A stretch of 24,623 nt of DNA from a virus. Below are positions 8,085-13,381 of the stretch, in pieces. Location of the stretch: the IMG/VR virus record IMGVR_UViG_3300039159_000817, positions 1 to 24,623 of that record; one strand, 5' to 3'. A program made the position numbers and the translations under genes. Within the stretch, counting starts at the first letter, position 1; each line of letters opens with the position of its first letter. The notes below the pieces were generated by a model that saw nothing but the letters and a program-made list of their open reading frames with translations, had not been told where the DNA came from and did not search any database.

Positions 8085-8634
8085 GGGCTTCCAGAACCTT
8101 CTGCATCATGGCGGGCTCCAGCACTCCGTGATCTGCGATCATCACCCCCAGTTCCGATGCCATCAGCGCTGCGGCCCGCGCGGGCCAGGTCACCCAAGCA
8201 TCGCGCTCCTCCCGCGCCAGTCGGAACACCAGCCCCACCGCGCGATTGCGGTCGATCAACTCGGCCTTCAATTGGGCGAGCTTCAGCTTGCGCTCCTGCG
8301 CCTTCAGCACCTCGTTGGCGGTCCTGGCCTGCAGGAAGGTGGTGCCACCGCCGCTGACCGGGGCGGGTAATCCTTCCTCGCGCAGCGTCTCGCCCACGGC
8401 CGATAGCGCGGTATCCGGCACAGGCTTCAGCTTGGGTGCCGGTGACAGTGCATTTCTCGCCTCGCCCCGTTGCTTGGCGGGGTCCGTCATCGCAGCCCGT
8501 CGCGCGTCAGAGGCTACGGCATCAATCGATCCATCGGCGTGTTGAACCAGCCGCCCAGTCTCCTTGGCCTTCTGGATGGCACCCCGCGACAGGCCGACAT
8601 GGGCGGCATATTGGCGCTCGCTCATCCCCTGCAT
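8032..8634 (-). CDS. putative terminase small subunit (Nu1/DUF1441-like)
   Basis: The 200-residue product has an N-terminal helix-turn-helix (SERQYAAHVGLSRGAIQKAK, about 5-24, followed by ETGRLV). That is the layout of Nu1-type small terminase subunits, which recognise the packaging site. A low-complexity linker follows (about 45-110), then a charged, probably coiled-coil stretch VLKAQERKLKLAQLKAELID and a helical C-terminal domain. It sits directly upstream of the large subunit and overlaps it by 53 nt. The ATG at 8634 is chosen because the helix-turn-helix begins immediately after; in-frame codons further upstream run into the divergent promoter region. A second ATG at 8625 is possible. Function is inferred from the fold and position. 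Confidence 0.82.
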   Translation of the reverse strand: MQGMSERQYAAHVGLSRGAIQKAKETGRLVQHADGSIDAVASDARRAAMTDPAKQRGEARNALSPAPKLKPVPDTALSAVGETLREEGLPAPVSGGGTTFLQARTANEVLKAQERKLKLAQLKAELIDRNRAVGLVFRLAREERDAWVTWPARAAALMASELGVMIADHGVLEPAMMQKVLEAHVRAQLDSLAEVRIDLR

Positions 8635-8747
8635 ATCTCGCCCCGCACCCTTGATAAAGCAATGATATTGCTTGGAAAAGAGTTGATTACACTCTGCAAT
8701 GGAGCGATTCTCGGAACAGGAAATCACCCCTGATCGGAGACCGGATC
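8635..8747. promoter_or_regulatory. divergent control region of late operon and plus-strand cassette
   Basis: This 113-bp gap separates the minus-strand terminase genes from the plus-strand accessory cassette, so both promoters should lie here. It is AT-richer than its surroundings. It holds a perfect dyad AAGCAAT-GAT-ATTGCTT (8657-8673) and a second inverted repeat AGAGT-7 nt-ACTCT (8679-8695). A GGAGA ribosome site (8736-8740) serves the plus-strand gene. I could not identify a convincing sigma-70 pair in either direction. A related 20-bp box (16 of 20 identical to 8656-8675) recurs at 9879-9898 in front of another cassette gene. Confidence 0.55.
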
Positions 8748-8969
8748 ATGACCATCGCGACCAAACCCGACCCCGCCGCACCGGAGGCGCTGATCCTCGA
8801 GATCGCCACCAGGCACTTCTTTGTCGAGACGCTGGAAACCCGCAACAGCGACAGCCTCGATTTCCACGATGTCGCCGTCTGGGCGATACGCACCGCCCTT
8901 GAAGATGCCTTTGAGGCCGGACGCATCGCCGGTGCCAAAGCCATGCTGACCGCCACCACCTCCCGCTGA
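8748..8969 (+). CDS. DUF6900 family small protein
   Basis: The 73-residue protein matches what I recall as the DUF6900 family, whose hallmark is the segment FVETLETRNSDSLDFHDVAV (about 25-44) followed by WAIRTALEDAFEAGRIAG. It is a compact helical domain with no predicted signal peptide or membrane segment, and no catalytic motif. The family has no known function and is common on alphaproteobacterial mobile elements. The ATG at 8748 has a GGAGA ribosome site seven bases upstream. It is the first gene of the plus-strand accessory cassette and lies 12 bp before the next gene, so they are probably co-transcribed. Confidence 0.85.
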   Translation: MTIATKPDPAAPEALILEIATRHFFVETLETRNSDSLDFHDVAVWAIRTALEDAFEAGRIAGAKAMLTATTSR

Positions 8970-8981
8970 AAGGATCAAACC

Positions 8982-9197
8982 ATGGCCACCACGACCATCC
9001 GCATCGACATCGCCACGCTGCCTGACCATCTGGACCGCAGCCGTCTGAACAGCGTCGCCGCCAGCATCGAGGAGGCGCTGAAGGAGGCAGGGATCAAGGC
9101 CGACTGTTCGGACCTGTTCTCACACATCAAGATCGAACTTCCGACCGTGCAGCTTGCCGCCGCCAGCGTCGTGCTGGCCGACCTACAACTGATCTGA
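8982..9197 (+). CDS. small conserved-looking protein of unknown function
   Basis: The 71-residue product is not recognised. It reads as an alternating beta and alpha pattern: TTTIRIDIATL, then the helix RLNSVAASIEEALKEAGI, then IKIELPTVQLAAASVVLADL. This suggests a small ferredoxin-like or swapped-dimer fold. It has no membrane segment, Cys cluster or signal peptide. A good AAAGGAT ribosome site precedes the ATG at 8982, and codon use is GC-rich like its neighbours, which supports a real gene. It sits second in the accessory cassette. Confidence 0.75.
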   Translation: MATTTIRIDIATLPDHLDRSRLNSVAASIEEALKEAGIKADCSDLFSHIKIELPTVQLAAASVVLADLQLI

Positions 9198-9206
9198 GGC
9201 AGGGCC

Positions 9207-9512
9207 ATGAGCACACGCGCGCAGATCGCCATCGAGATCAGGCCCGGAGAATGGGCGCAGGTCTACGTTCACTACGATGGCTATCCCAGCCACATGCTGC
9301 CTGCGCTGAAGCGCTGGAAGCCCAAGGAAATCCTCGCCGCCATTGAGATCCGGCAGGTCACAGCCGACGAGATCGAGGCCTTCGAGAGCCCCCGCGCCCC
9401 GCCAATCCTGCCGCGCCCGACGCGCCAGTTCTGCCACCTTTATGGATGGCAGGACGGGGCTTGGGCTGAACTCGATCCAGAGAAACATGCACTCGAAGGA
9501 ACCGCCCCATGA
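9207..9512 (+). CDS. uncharacterised cassette protein
   Basis: The 101-residue product begins STRAQIAIEIRPGEWAQVYV, then HYDGYPSHMLPALKRWKPKE. The HYDGYPSHM motif is a recognisable phage and plasmid hypothetical-protein signature, in which a YxHYDGYP stretch often follows an N-terminal beta strand. I know no function for it. A cluster of aromatics near the C-terminus (FCHLYGWQDGAWAELDP) suggests a compact beta-rich domain. The ATG at 9207 lies 9 bp after the preceding stop, and its stop overlaps the next start by 4 nt (ATGA). Confidence 0.8.
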   Translation: MSTRAQIAIEIRPGEWAQVYVHYDGYPSHMLPALKRWKPKEILAAIEIRQVTADEIEAFESPRAPPILPRPTRQFCHLYGWQDGAWAELDPEKHALEGTAP

Positions 9513-9874
9513 CCGATCTGTCTCTCAACTGCCTGCCTGAAGGCGAAACCCTCACCGATCTTGCCCGCCGCGAATGCGCCATCGGGTTCGATCTGCGCTT
9601 TTGCCGCAGTGTTGCCGTGCCCGAACATGACCGCGACACCGTCACCTGCGACCCGTCCGAGGCTGAATTCGCCACGCTACACGCCCTGACCGATCTCGGG
9701 GAGGCCATCGCCATCCATGATGCGAACCTGACCAACTCCGGTGCCGACGAGGTCGCCGCCGTCGCCCGTGCGCTATTCGTGGCCATGGTCAACGCCCGCC
9801 GCGATCCGCCCGACGCCGCCCAGCGCCACGAGGCGGAACAGGCGGCTTTGATCGACCATCACCGGATCGGGTAA
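9509..9874 (+). CDS. uncharacterised acidic cassette protein
   Basis: The 121-residue product is not recognised. It is acidic, has no membrane segment, and shows an N-terminal region with scattered Cys residues (NCLPEGETLTDLARRECAIG; later TVTCDPSEAEF). The C-terminal half is helical and Ala/Asp-rich (about residues 60-115). It is translationally coupled to the preceding gene by an ATGA overlap. Its stop lies 102 bp before the next likely start, where an inverted repeat is found. Confidence 0.75.
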   Translation: MTDLSLNCLPEGETLTDLARRECAIGFDLRFCRSVAVPEHDRDTVTCDPSEAEFATLHALTDLGEAIAIHDANLTNSGADEVAAVARALFVAMVNARRDPPDAAQRHEAEQAALIDHHRIG

Positions 9875-9878
9875 TCCG

Positions 9879-9942
9879 AAAGCAATCATATGGCTCTGAT
9901 TTACCTACACTTTCGGGCAGATCAGAGCGAATCTGATTGCAT
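9879..9942. promoter_or_regulatory. inverted pair of operator-like boxes
   Basis: Two copies of a bipartite sequence face each other. The left copy is GCAATCA-TATG-GCTCTGAT (9882-9900). The right copy is its reverse complement with a 5-nt middle, ATCAGAGC-GAATC-TGATTGC (9921-9940). All 15 arm positions match, and 20 bp lie between the boxes. The left box extends to AAAGCAATCATATGGCTCTG (9879-9898), which is 16/20 identical to the dyad region at 8656-8675. This looks like binding sites for one regulator in front of the gene at 9977. A hairpin in RNA is the alternative reading. Confidence 0.6.
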
Positions 9943-9976
9943 GATGACGACGCAACCCGACCAAGGAGCCAGCAAC

Positions 9977-10201
9977 ATGACCCGCCCTGCGACCGACAAT
10001 GCCAAAGCCCTCGATGCCTTCATGACCACCAAATCCCAGATCGACGCAATGCTGGAGCGCCTGAAGGCCCTGAGCGACGACCATTTTGCGACCCATCCCG
10101 ACGAGATCCACTGGGGGAACGTCGGGACCCTGAACCATTATGCCAGCCTTTTGCGCCGGATCACCGACAGCGCGTTTCGCGAGGGCGAACACGCCGAGTG
10201 A
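9977..10201 (+). CDS. small helical protein of unknown function
   Basis: The start is placed at 9977 because AAGGAG (9963-9968) lies 8 bases upstream; earlier in-frame ATGs overlap the inverted operator boxes. The product has 74 residues and is predominantly helical: DNAKALDAFMTTKSQIDAML, then ERLKALSDDHFATHP, then HWGNVGTLNHYASLLRRITD. The last stretch (GNVGTLNHYxxLLRxxxDxAF) resembles small hypothetical proteins of plasmids and phages, without a known function. It is the fifth short gene of the cassette and is followed by a structured 88-bp spacer. Confidence 0.78.
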   Translation: MTRPATDNAKALDAFMTTKSQIDAMLERLKALSDDHFATHPDEIHWGNVGTLNHYASLLRRITDSAFREGEHAE

Positions 10202-10204
10202 AGA

Positions 10205-10259
10205 CACCCTTTCCGGGACACGCCCGCCGCTTGGCGGGCTTGGCCTCGTAGAAGGGGTG
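10205..10259 (+). ncRNA. structured 5' leader element of the DUF3489 gene (candidate)
   Basis: Two nested stems are visible in the plus-strand RNA. The outer stem CACCCTTTC (10205-10213) pairs with GAAGGGGTG (10251-10259) over 9 bp with one G-U. The inner stem GCCCGCC (10222-10228) pairs perfectly with GGCGGGC (10233-10239) around a GCTT tetraloop. No U-tract follows, so it is not a canonical intrinsic terminator. It ends 19 bases before the AAGGAG ribosome site of the downstream gene. It could be a translational control leader, a processing site or an mRNA stabiliser. Confidence 0.45.
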
Positions 10260-10289
10260 CGGTTGTCGCGCCCCGATAAGGAGACGACG

Positions 10290-10802
10290 ATGACCCAGAT
10301 CCAGCTGACTGATACCCAATCCATCATCCTTTCAACCGCCTGCGGACGCGCCGACGGGATGGTGTTTCCCATCACGGCCAAGCTGAAAGGCGGAGCCGTG
10401 GGCAATGTGTGCAAGAGCCTCCTGAAACACGCGCTCCTTGAAGAAGTTGCTGCAACCGACCTGAACACGGTCTGGCGGCATGACGAAGAACGCGGATCGA
10501 TCACCCTGCGTGCGACGCCGCTGGCCTATTCGACGCTTGGGATCACCGACGATCCGACGCCCGCAAGTTCCACCCAAATCATGACCGAACCGCCGCACCG
10601 CCGCACCGGCACCAAGCAGGACACCCTGATCGCCATGCTGCGCGCACCTGAGGGTGCCACAATCGAGGAGATGGTCGCAGCGACGGGCTGGCTCAACCAC
10701 ACTGTCAGAGGCTCGATGTCCGGAGCGCTGAAGAAGAAGCTTGGCTTGACCATCACCTCGGAAAAGGTGGACGGTCGGGGAAGAGTTTACGCAATCCGCT
10801 GA
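10290..10802 (+). CDS. DUF3489 family protein, two winged-helix-like halves
   Basis: The 170-residue product resembles DUF3489 proteins. The N-terminal half (QLTDTQSIILSTACGRADGM, then KGGAVGNVCKSLLKHALLEE, about residues 3-52) reads like a winged helix with a beta wing around residues 55-80. The C-terminal half (TGTKQDTLIAMLRAPEGATI, EEMVAATGWLNHTVRGSMSG, KKKLGLTITSEK, GRGRVYAI, about 105-170) is the classic DUF3489 domain and again winged-helix-like. It is probably DNA-binding and may regulate the cassette. A strong AAGGAG (10278-10283) precedes the ATG. It is preceded by a hairpin-rich leader. Function is not experimentally known to me. Confidence 0.88.
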   Translation: MTQIQLTDTQSIILSTACGRADGMVFPITAKLKGGAVGNVCKSLLKHALLEEVAATDLNTVWRHDEERGSITLRATPLAYSTLGITDDPTPASSTQIMTEPPHRRTGTKQDTLIAMLRAPEGATIEEMVAATGWLNHTVRGSMSGALKKKLGLTITSEKVDGRGRVYAIR

Positions 10803-10814
10803 ACGCCCGACCTC

Positions 10815-10861
10815 TCGACGCGCATCGAAACAGGTGCTATATTCGCACCGAATTCGATGCG
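10815..10861 (+). promoter_or_regulatory. promoter with nested dyads, toxin-antitoxin operator
   Basis: A sigma-70-like pair is visible: TCGACG (10815-10820), 17 nt, TATATT (10838-10843). The -10 lies in the centre of two concentric inverted repeats. The outer arms are CGCATCGAA (10821-10829) and TTCGATGCG (10853-10861); the inner arms are GGTGC (10833-10837) and GCACC (10845-10849). Both share the centre at 10841. This is the expected layout for autorepression by a Phd/YefM antitoxin dimer. A GGGAGG ribosome site follows just before the ATG at 10878. Confidence 0.7.
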
Positions 10862-10877
10862 CGCCGGGAGGCCAGCC

Positions 10878-11153
10878 ATGAACATCACCAAGGACATCAC
10901 CCCGCTGACCGAGTTCAAGCGGGACTCGGCGCGTTTGATCGCGCACATCAAGGAAACCGGTCGGCCGCAGATCCTGACCGTGAACGGCAAGCCGTCGGTC
11001 GTCGTGATGGACGCCGCCGCTTGGCAGGAGATGCAGGACCAGCTCGACTATGCCGAGACCGTCGCCGGGATCCGCAAGGGATTGACGCAGGCCCGTGCCG
11101 GGGAAGGCACCGAGGCGGGCACGTTCTTCGACGGCCTTGCCCAGACGAAATGA
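10878..11153 (+). CDS. type II antitoxin, Phd/YefM family
   Basis: The 91-residue protein is a Phd/YefM-type antitoxin that neutralises the downstream toxin and autoregulates the operon. The DNA-binding N-terminal domain is recognisable: ITKDITPLTEFKRDSARLIA (3-22), then HIKETGRPQILTVNGKPSVV and VMDAAAWQEM (about 23-52). The C-terminal tail (about 55-91) is helical then Gly/Ala-rich, as expected for the toxin-wrapping region. The start at 10878 is preferred over an in-frame ATG at 10857 because GGGAGG lies 7-12 bases upstream and the family begins here. The stop overlaps the toxin start by 4 nt (ATGA). Nested operator dyads lie upstream. Confidence 0.94.
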   Translation: MNITKDITPLTEFKRDSARLIAHIKETGRPQILTVNGKPSVVVMDAAAWQEMQDQLDYAETVAGIRKGLTQARAGEGTEAGTFFDGLAQTK

Positions 11154-11461
11154 CCACCCGTTTGCCCGTGATCATCACGCCGAACGCGGCGGATGATCTG
11201 ACAGCGTCGTGGGTCTGGCTGCGCGAACGCAACCCGAGGGCTGCGGACGAATGGCTGGCTGGCATCCGGGAAACCATACTTGGTCTTGGAACGCTGCCAG
11301 ACGCTCATCCGATTGCCCCGGAGTCGCAGGATTTCGACCTCCCAATCCGTCGTGCGCTTTATGGCAAGGCAACTCGCTGGTGCATCTACTACGCCGTCAT
11401 CGACGAGGCAGTGCTGGTTCTGCATGTCCGCCATGGTCGCCGGAGCGACTGGAAACCATGA
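11150..11461 (+). CDS. type II toxin, ParE/RelE superfamily
   Basis: The 103-residue protein has the RelE/ParE toxin pattern. There is an N-terminal strand VIITPNAADDL (7-17), a long helical hairpin TASWVWLRERNPRAADEWLA and GIRETILGLGTLP (18-50), and the beta core IRRALYGKATRWCIYYAVID and VLVLHVRHGRRSDW ending the protein. Basic residues in the last strand (VRHGRR) match the active or partner-binding surface of the family. Whether the target is gyrase (ParE) or ribosome-bound mRNA (RelE) cannot be decided by eye. It is coupled to the antitoxin by ATGA. The pair may stabilise the prophage or abort superinfection. Confidence 0.94.
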   Translation: MTTRLPVIITPNAADDLTASWVWLRERNPRAADEWLAGIRETILGLGTLPDAHPIAPESQDFDLPIRRALYGKATRWCIYYAVIDEAVLVLHVRHGRRSDWKP

Positions 11462-11472
11462 TCCGCTCAAAG

Positions 11473-11487
11473 TCCCCTCGGAGGGGA
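11473..11487 (+). other. perfect hairpin after toxin gene
   Basis: TCCCCTC-G-GAGGGGA is a perfect 15-nt dyad lying 11 bp beyond the toxin stop. It could limit readthrough from the toxin-antitoxin operon, but no T-tract follows, so a standard intrinsic terminator is not shown. Confidence 0.4.
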
Positions 11488-11497
11488 TCGAGTGGCG

Positions 11498-11520
11498 CAA
11501 TTGACTTCTTGCCAATTGAC
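11498..11520 (+). repeat. tandem CAATTGAC direct repeat upstream of orphan gene
   Basis: CAATTGAC occurs at 11498-11505 and again at 11513-11520, with a 15-bp period. Each copy contains a TTGAC resembling a -35 element, but I see no well-spaced -10. The region from here to about 11966 is visibly AT-richer than the rest of the window. It probably holds the promoter of the orphan gene at 11641. Confidence 0.4.
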
Positions 11521-11640
11521 AAATCTTTGGCGGTTTATCAAGCGTAGAGAGAGGTCGTAGGAAAGGTCCAATCGAGGCTAAGAACATTAGTTCTATTGCC
11601 TATCGGGGGACTACCTCTACCAAAAGAAGAAGGTTGAACA

Positions 11641-11895
11641 ATGGCGCTCCGCGACATCGAATACTATGGACACTGGGCATATTATCATGCCGCAGGCTTT
11701 CCGGATGCGGAGAATCCGACGGACAGTCCACACCTTTTTCAATCCACGAAGTTGACCATAAACACGAACTATGTGGCTCAGATTGAAGAACTGACTCATG
11801 GGTGGATAAGGGTAGCGTTGGATTATGGCGGCGGATTTTCCAACCTCTATCTTCGTATGTCGATCGATCAGGCCAAAAGACTCTTTTCTAGTTAG
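11641..11895 (+). CDS. orphan small protein, AT-richer than neighbours
   Basis: The 84-residue product is not recognised. It is rich in aromatic residues (IEYYGHWAYYHAAGFP near the N-terminus) and alternates strands and turns (STKLTINTNYVAQIEELTHG, WIRVALDYGGGFSNLYLRMS). This suggests a compact beta-rich domain, followed by a short C-terminal helix. There is no membrane segment or signal peptide. An AGAAGG ribosome-like sequence lies upstream of the ATG. Its third codon positions are much less GC-rich than those of neighbouring genes, so it is probably a recent acquisition. It faces the early operon tail-to-tail, with 71 bp between. Real coding status is likely but not proven. Confidence 0.6.
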   Translation: MALRDIEYYGHWAYYHAAGFPDAENPTDSPHLFQSTKLTINTNYVAQIEELTHGWIRVALDYGGGFSNLYLRMSIDQAKRLFSS

Positions 11896-11927
11896 GTATC
11901 GATCCTGGACGATCCGATTACGAACTT

Positions 11928-11945
11928 GGAAGACGAATTTCTTCC
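11928..11945. other. hairpin between convergent genes
   Basis: GGAAGA-CGAATT-TCTTCC is a perfect 6-bp stem with a 6-nt loop in the 71-bp gap between the convergent genes ending at 11895 and 11967. Convergent position suggests a bidirectional terminator, but neither strand shows a clear U-tract. Confidence 0.35.
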
Positions 11946-11966
11946 TGATCGATCGGGATCGAACAA

Positions 11967-12182
11967 CTAACCTTTCCTAAACCGTTCGAACACCCGCCGG
12001 AGGACGTAAGACCGCGCGACGCTGACCACCGTGAACACCGCTCCCATCTTCAGGTTCTGCGCCAGCGTCGTGTGCAGCCCGAAAATCGGGAAGATCAGGA
12101 TCTGGGTGACAACCGCGACGGCGTAGCCGACGACGACGTTGGCCACCGCTTCAACCAAAGACATGGCGCGCGATTGCTTCAT
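11967..12182 (-). CDS. small membrane protein (DUF7220-like)
   Basis: The 71-residue protein has two predicted membrane helices, roughly residues 9-32 (VEAVANVVVGYAVAVVTQIL within) and 44-60 (KMGAVFTVVSVARSYVLRR), joined by IFPIFGLHTTLAQN. It ends in a basic tail (RRVFERFRKG). I recall this as the DUF7220 type of phage and plasmid hypothetical proteins; the function is unknown. The ATG at 12182 overlaps by 4 nt (ATGA) the stop of the alternative reading frame inside the cytosine methylase gene, not the stop of the methylase frame itself (12 bp upstream). It is the last gene of the early operon. Confidence 0.82.
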   Translation of the reverse strand: MKQSRAMSLVEAVANVVVGYAVAVVTQILIFPIFGLHTTLAQNLKMGAVFTVVSVARSYVLRRVFERFRKG

Positions 12183-13381
12183 GCTGGCGCCCCGTCATCC
12201 ATCGGCCAGCAATTCAGCCGCGAGAGTTCGGAGCGCATGCGCTGCAACCAAGGGGACCACGCCGTTGCCACAGAGGCGAAGCCGGTCCACCCGGTGGGCC
12301 AGCCCATCAGCACCTCGACGAACAGCGGGTTCAAGGTCCGGCGCACATCGCAGGTATCGCTCCCAACTGTCGGCGTCACCAGGACTTGGCGGCCAAGCAG
12401 CCCGTTGACCGGCGTATTCGCCAATGTCGTCGCGCCATCCTTGTGGTCCCGCGCCGTCGGCGTCATCCACATCCCCGCCACATGGGTCAGGTCGGCCGTC
12501 TTGCGGTTGCCCGCGCTCGGCTTGCATCCATCGTTCGCCATCGGCGTCGGCCAATCGCGCGCCAGACGGTCCAGACCCTTCTCGTCGCGCCGCTCGCCAC
12601 CCCGACTGCGGAAACTGTCGGTCTGCGGCGTCGGCCACATCGCGGCCGTCGTCGCGAGGTTCATCCCGTGCTGGCCCGCTTCCTGCGAAGGGGTCCGCTT
12701 TGTCTGCCGGTTCTCGTTCGCGCTGGCACGAGGCGTCGGCCACAGCCGCATCATTTCCGTCCTGTTCCCGCCACTCGACCGGGTCCCAGAGCAGGCGCGC
12801 GGGGTCGGCCAAGTCGTTGCCCTCCCGGATGGCGAGGATGAAGAGCCGTTCGCGCCGATGGGGTGCGCCGACTTCCGCCGCCGTAAAGAGGCCTGCCGCG
12901 ATGCGGTAGCCCATGCCGACCAATCCTGCGGCGACTTCGGGGAATCCGAGGCGGAGATGATGGGCGACATTCTCGAGGAAGACAAAGGGCGGCTCGCATT
13001 CACTGATGATCCGGGCGACGTGCGGCCAGAGGTGGCGTGGATCCTCGGTACCGAGGCGCTTGCCCGCGACCGAAAATGGCTGGCATGGATAGCCAGCACT
13101 GATGATATCCACTGCGCCGCGCCACGATCTGCCATCGAAAGTGGCAACGTCGTCCCAGACAACCGCTTGATCCATGGCCGCGTCTTCCATCCGCGCCACG
13201 AGAGTGGCTGCGGCGAAGGTTTCCCGTTCGACATAGCCCACAGCACGATATCCGGGGATGGCGATGGTGAGCCCGAGGTCGAGCCCGCCAGCGCCGGAGC
13301 AAAGGGAGAGGCCGAAGAGGCATGCGTCTGCGGTTCCGGAAGCGCGTCCGGAGGAAGGTAAAGCCAGGTCATGCATGTCAC
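12179..13381 (-). other. overlapping open frame with WPTP repeats (second coding frame in the dcm gene)
   Basis: This frame (+1 relative to the methylase frame) is open for 400 codons from a GTG at 13381 to a TGA at 12179. Codons 1-190 look like shadow. From codon 191 (12811) onward it carries WPTP-type repeats: WPTPRA, LWPTPRASA, MWPTPQTDSFRSRGGE, DWPTPMAND, WMTPTARDHKDG. It ends with LNPLFVEVLMGWPTGWTGF. I recall WPTP repeats and a final LNPxxVExLMGxPxGWT as the C-terminal half of many phage cytosine methylases; the last resembles motif IX. By hand count over 12637-12257, 20 of 127 codons here end in A/T, against 52 of 127 in the methylase frame. Both ends show 4-nt couplings: GTGA with the upstream stop and ATGA with the gene at 12182. 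It could be a separate protein (internal ATGs at 12754 and 12751), a frameshift product, or dual coding. Confidence 0.5.
12195..13376 (-). CDS. dcm: DNA cytosine-C5 methyltransferase
   Basis: This 393-residue frame encodes a cytosine-C5 DNA methylase using S-adenosylmethionine. Visible motifs are motif I FGLSLCSGAGGLDLG (21-35), motif IV SAGYPCQPFSVAGKR (93-107) with nucleophile Cys98, motif VI FLENVAHH (133-140), motif VIII GAPHRRERLF (170-179) and a motif X-like RLRLCGNGVVPLVAA near the C-terminus. Residues 187-330, where the target-recognition domain should be, are low-complexity with repeated ADA segments. Over that region a second frame is open and has stronger coding bias (see next entry). 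The start ATG is 1 bp after the methylase stop at 13378. No restriction enzyme gene lies nearby, so protection of phage DNA from host restriction is the likely role; that is inference. Confidence 0.92.
   Translation of the reverse strand: MHDLALPSSGRASGTADACLFGLSLCSGAGGLDLGLTIAIPGYRAVGYVERETFAAATLVARMEDAAMDQAVVWDDVATFDGRSWRGAVDIISAGYPCQPFSVAGKRLGTEDPRHLWPHVARIISECEPPFVFLENVAHHLRLGFPEVAAGLVGMGYRIAAGLFTAAEVGAPHRRERLFILAIREGNDLADPARLLWDPVEWREQDGNDAAVADASCQREREPADKADPFAGSGPARDEPRDDGRDVADAADRQFPQSGWRAARREGSGPSGARLADADGERWMQAERGQPQDGRPDPCGGDVDDADGAGPQGWRDDIGEYAGQRAAWPPSPGDADSWERYLRCAPDLEPAVRRGADGLAHRVDRLRLCGNGVVPLVAAHALRTLAAELLADG

Noticed and set aside
6405-8357. 650-codon plus-strand open frame opposite the terminase genes
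   Set aside because: Antisense shadow typical of GC-rich coding DNA; it has no domain-like features, while the minus strand has full terminase motifs.
8635-8747. Classical sigma-70 promoters in the divergent gap
   Set aside because: Candidate -35 elements (TTGATA, TTGCTT, TTGATT) have no -10 at 16-18 bp spacing, so I report only the dyads.
12072-13361. 429-codon plus-strand open frame opposite the cytosine methylase
   Set aside because: No recognisable features. The overlap of interest is the same-strand +1 frame, not this antisense one.
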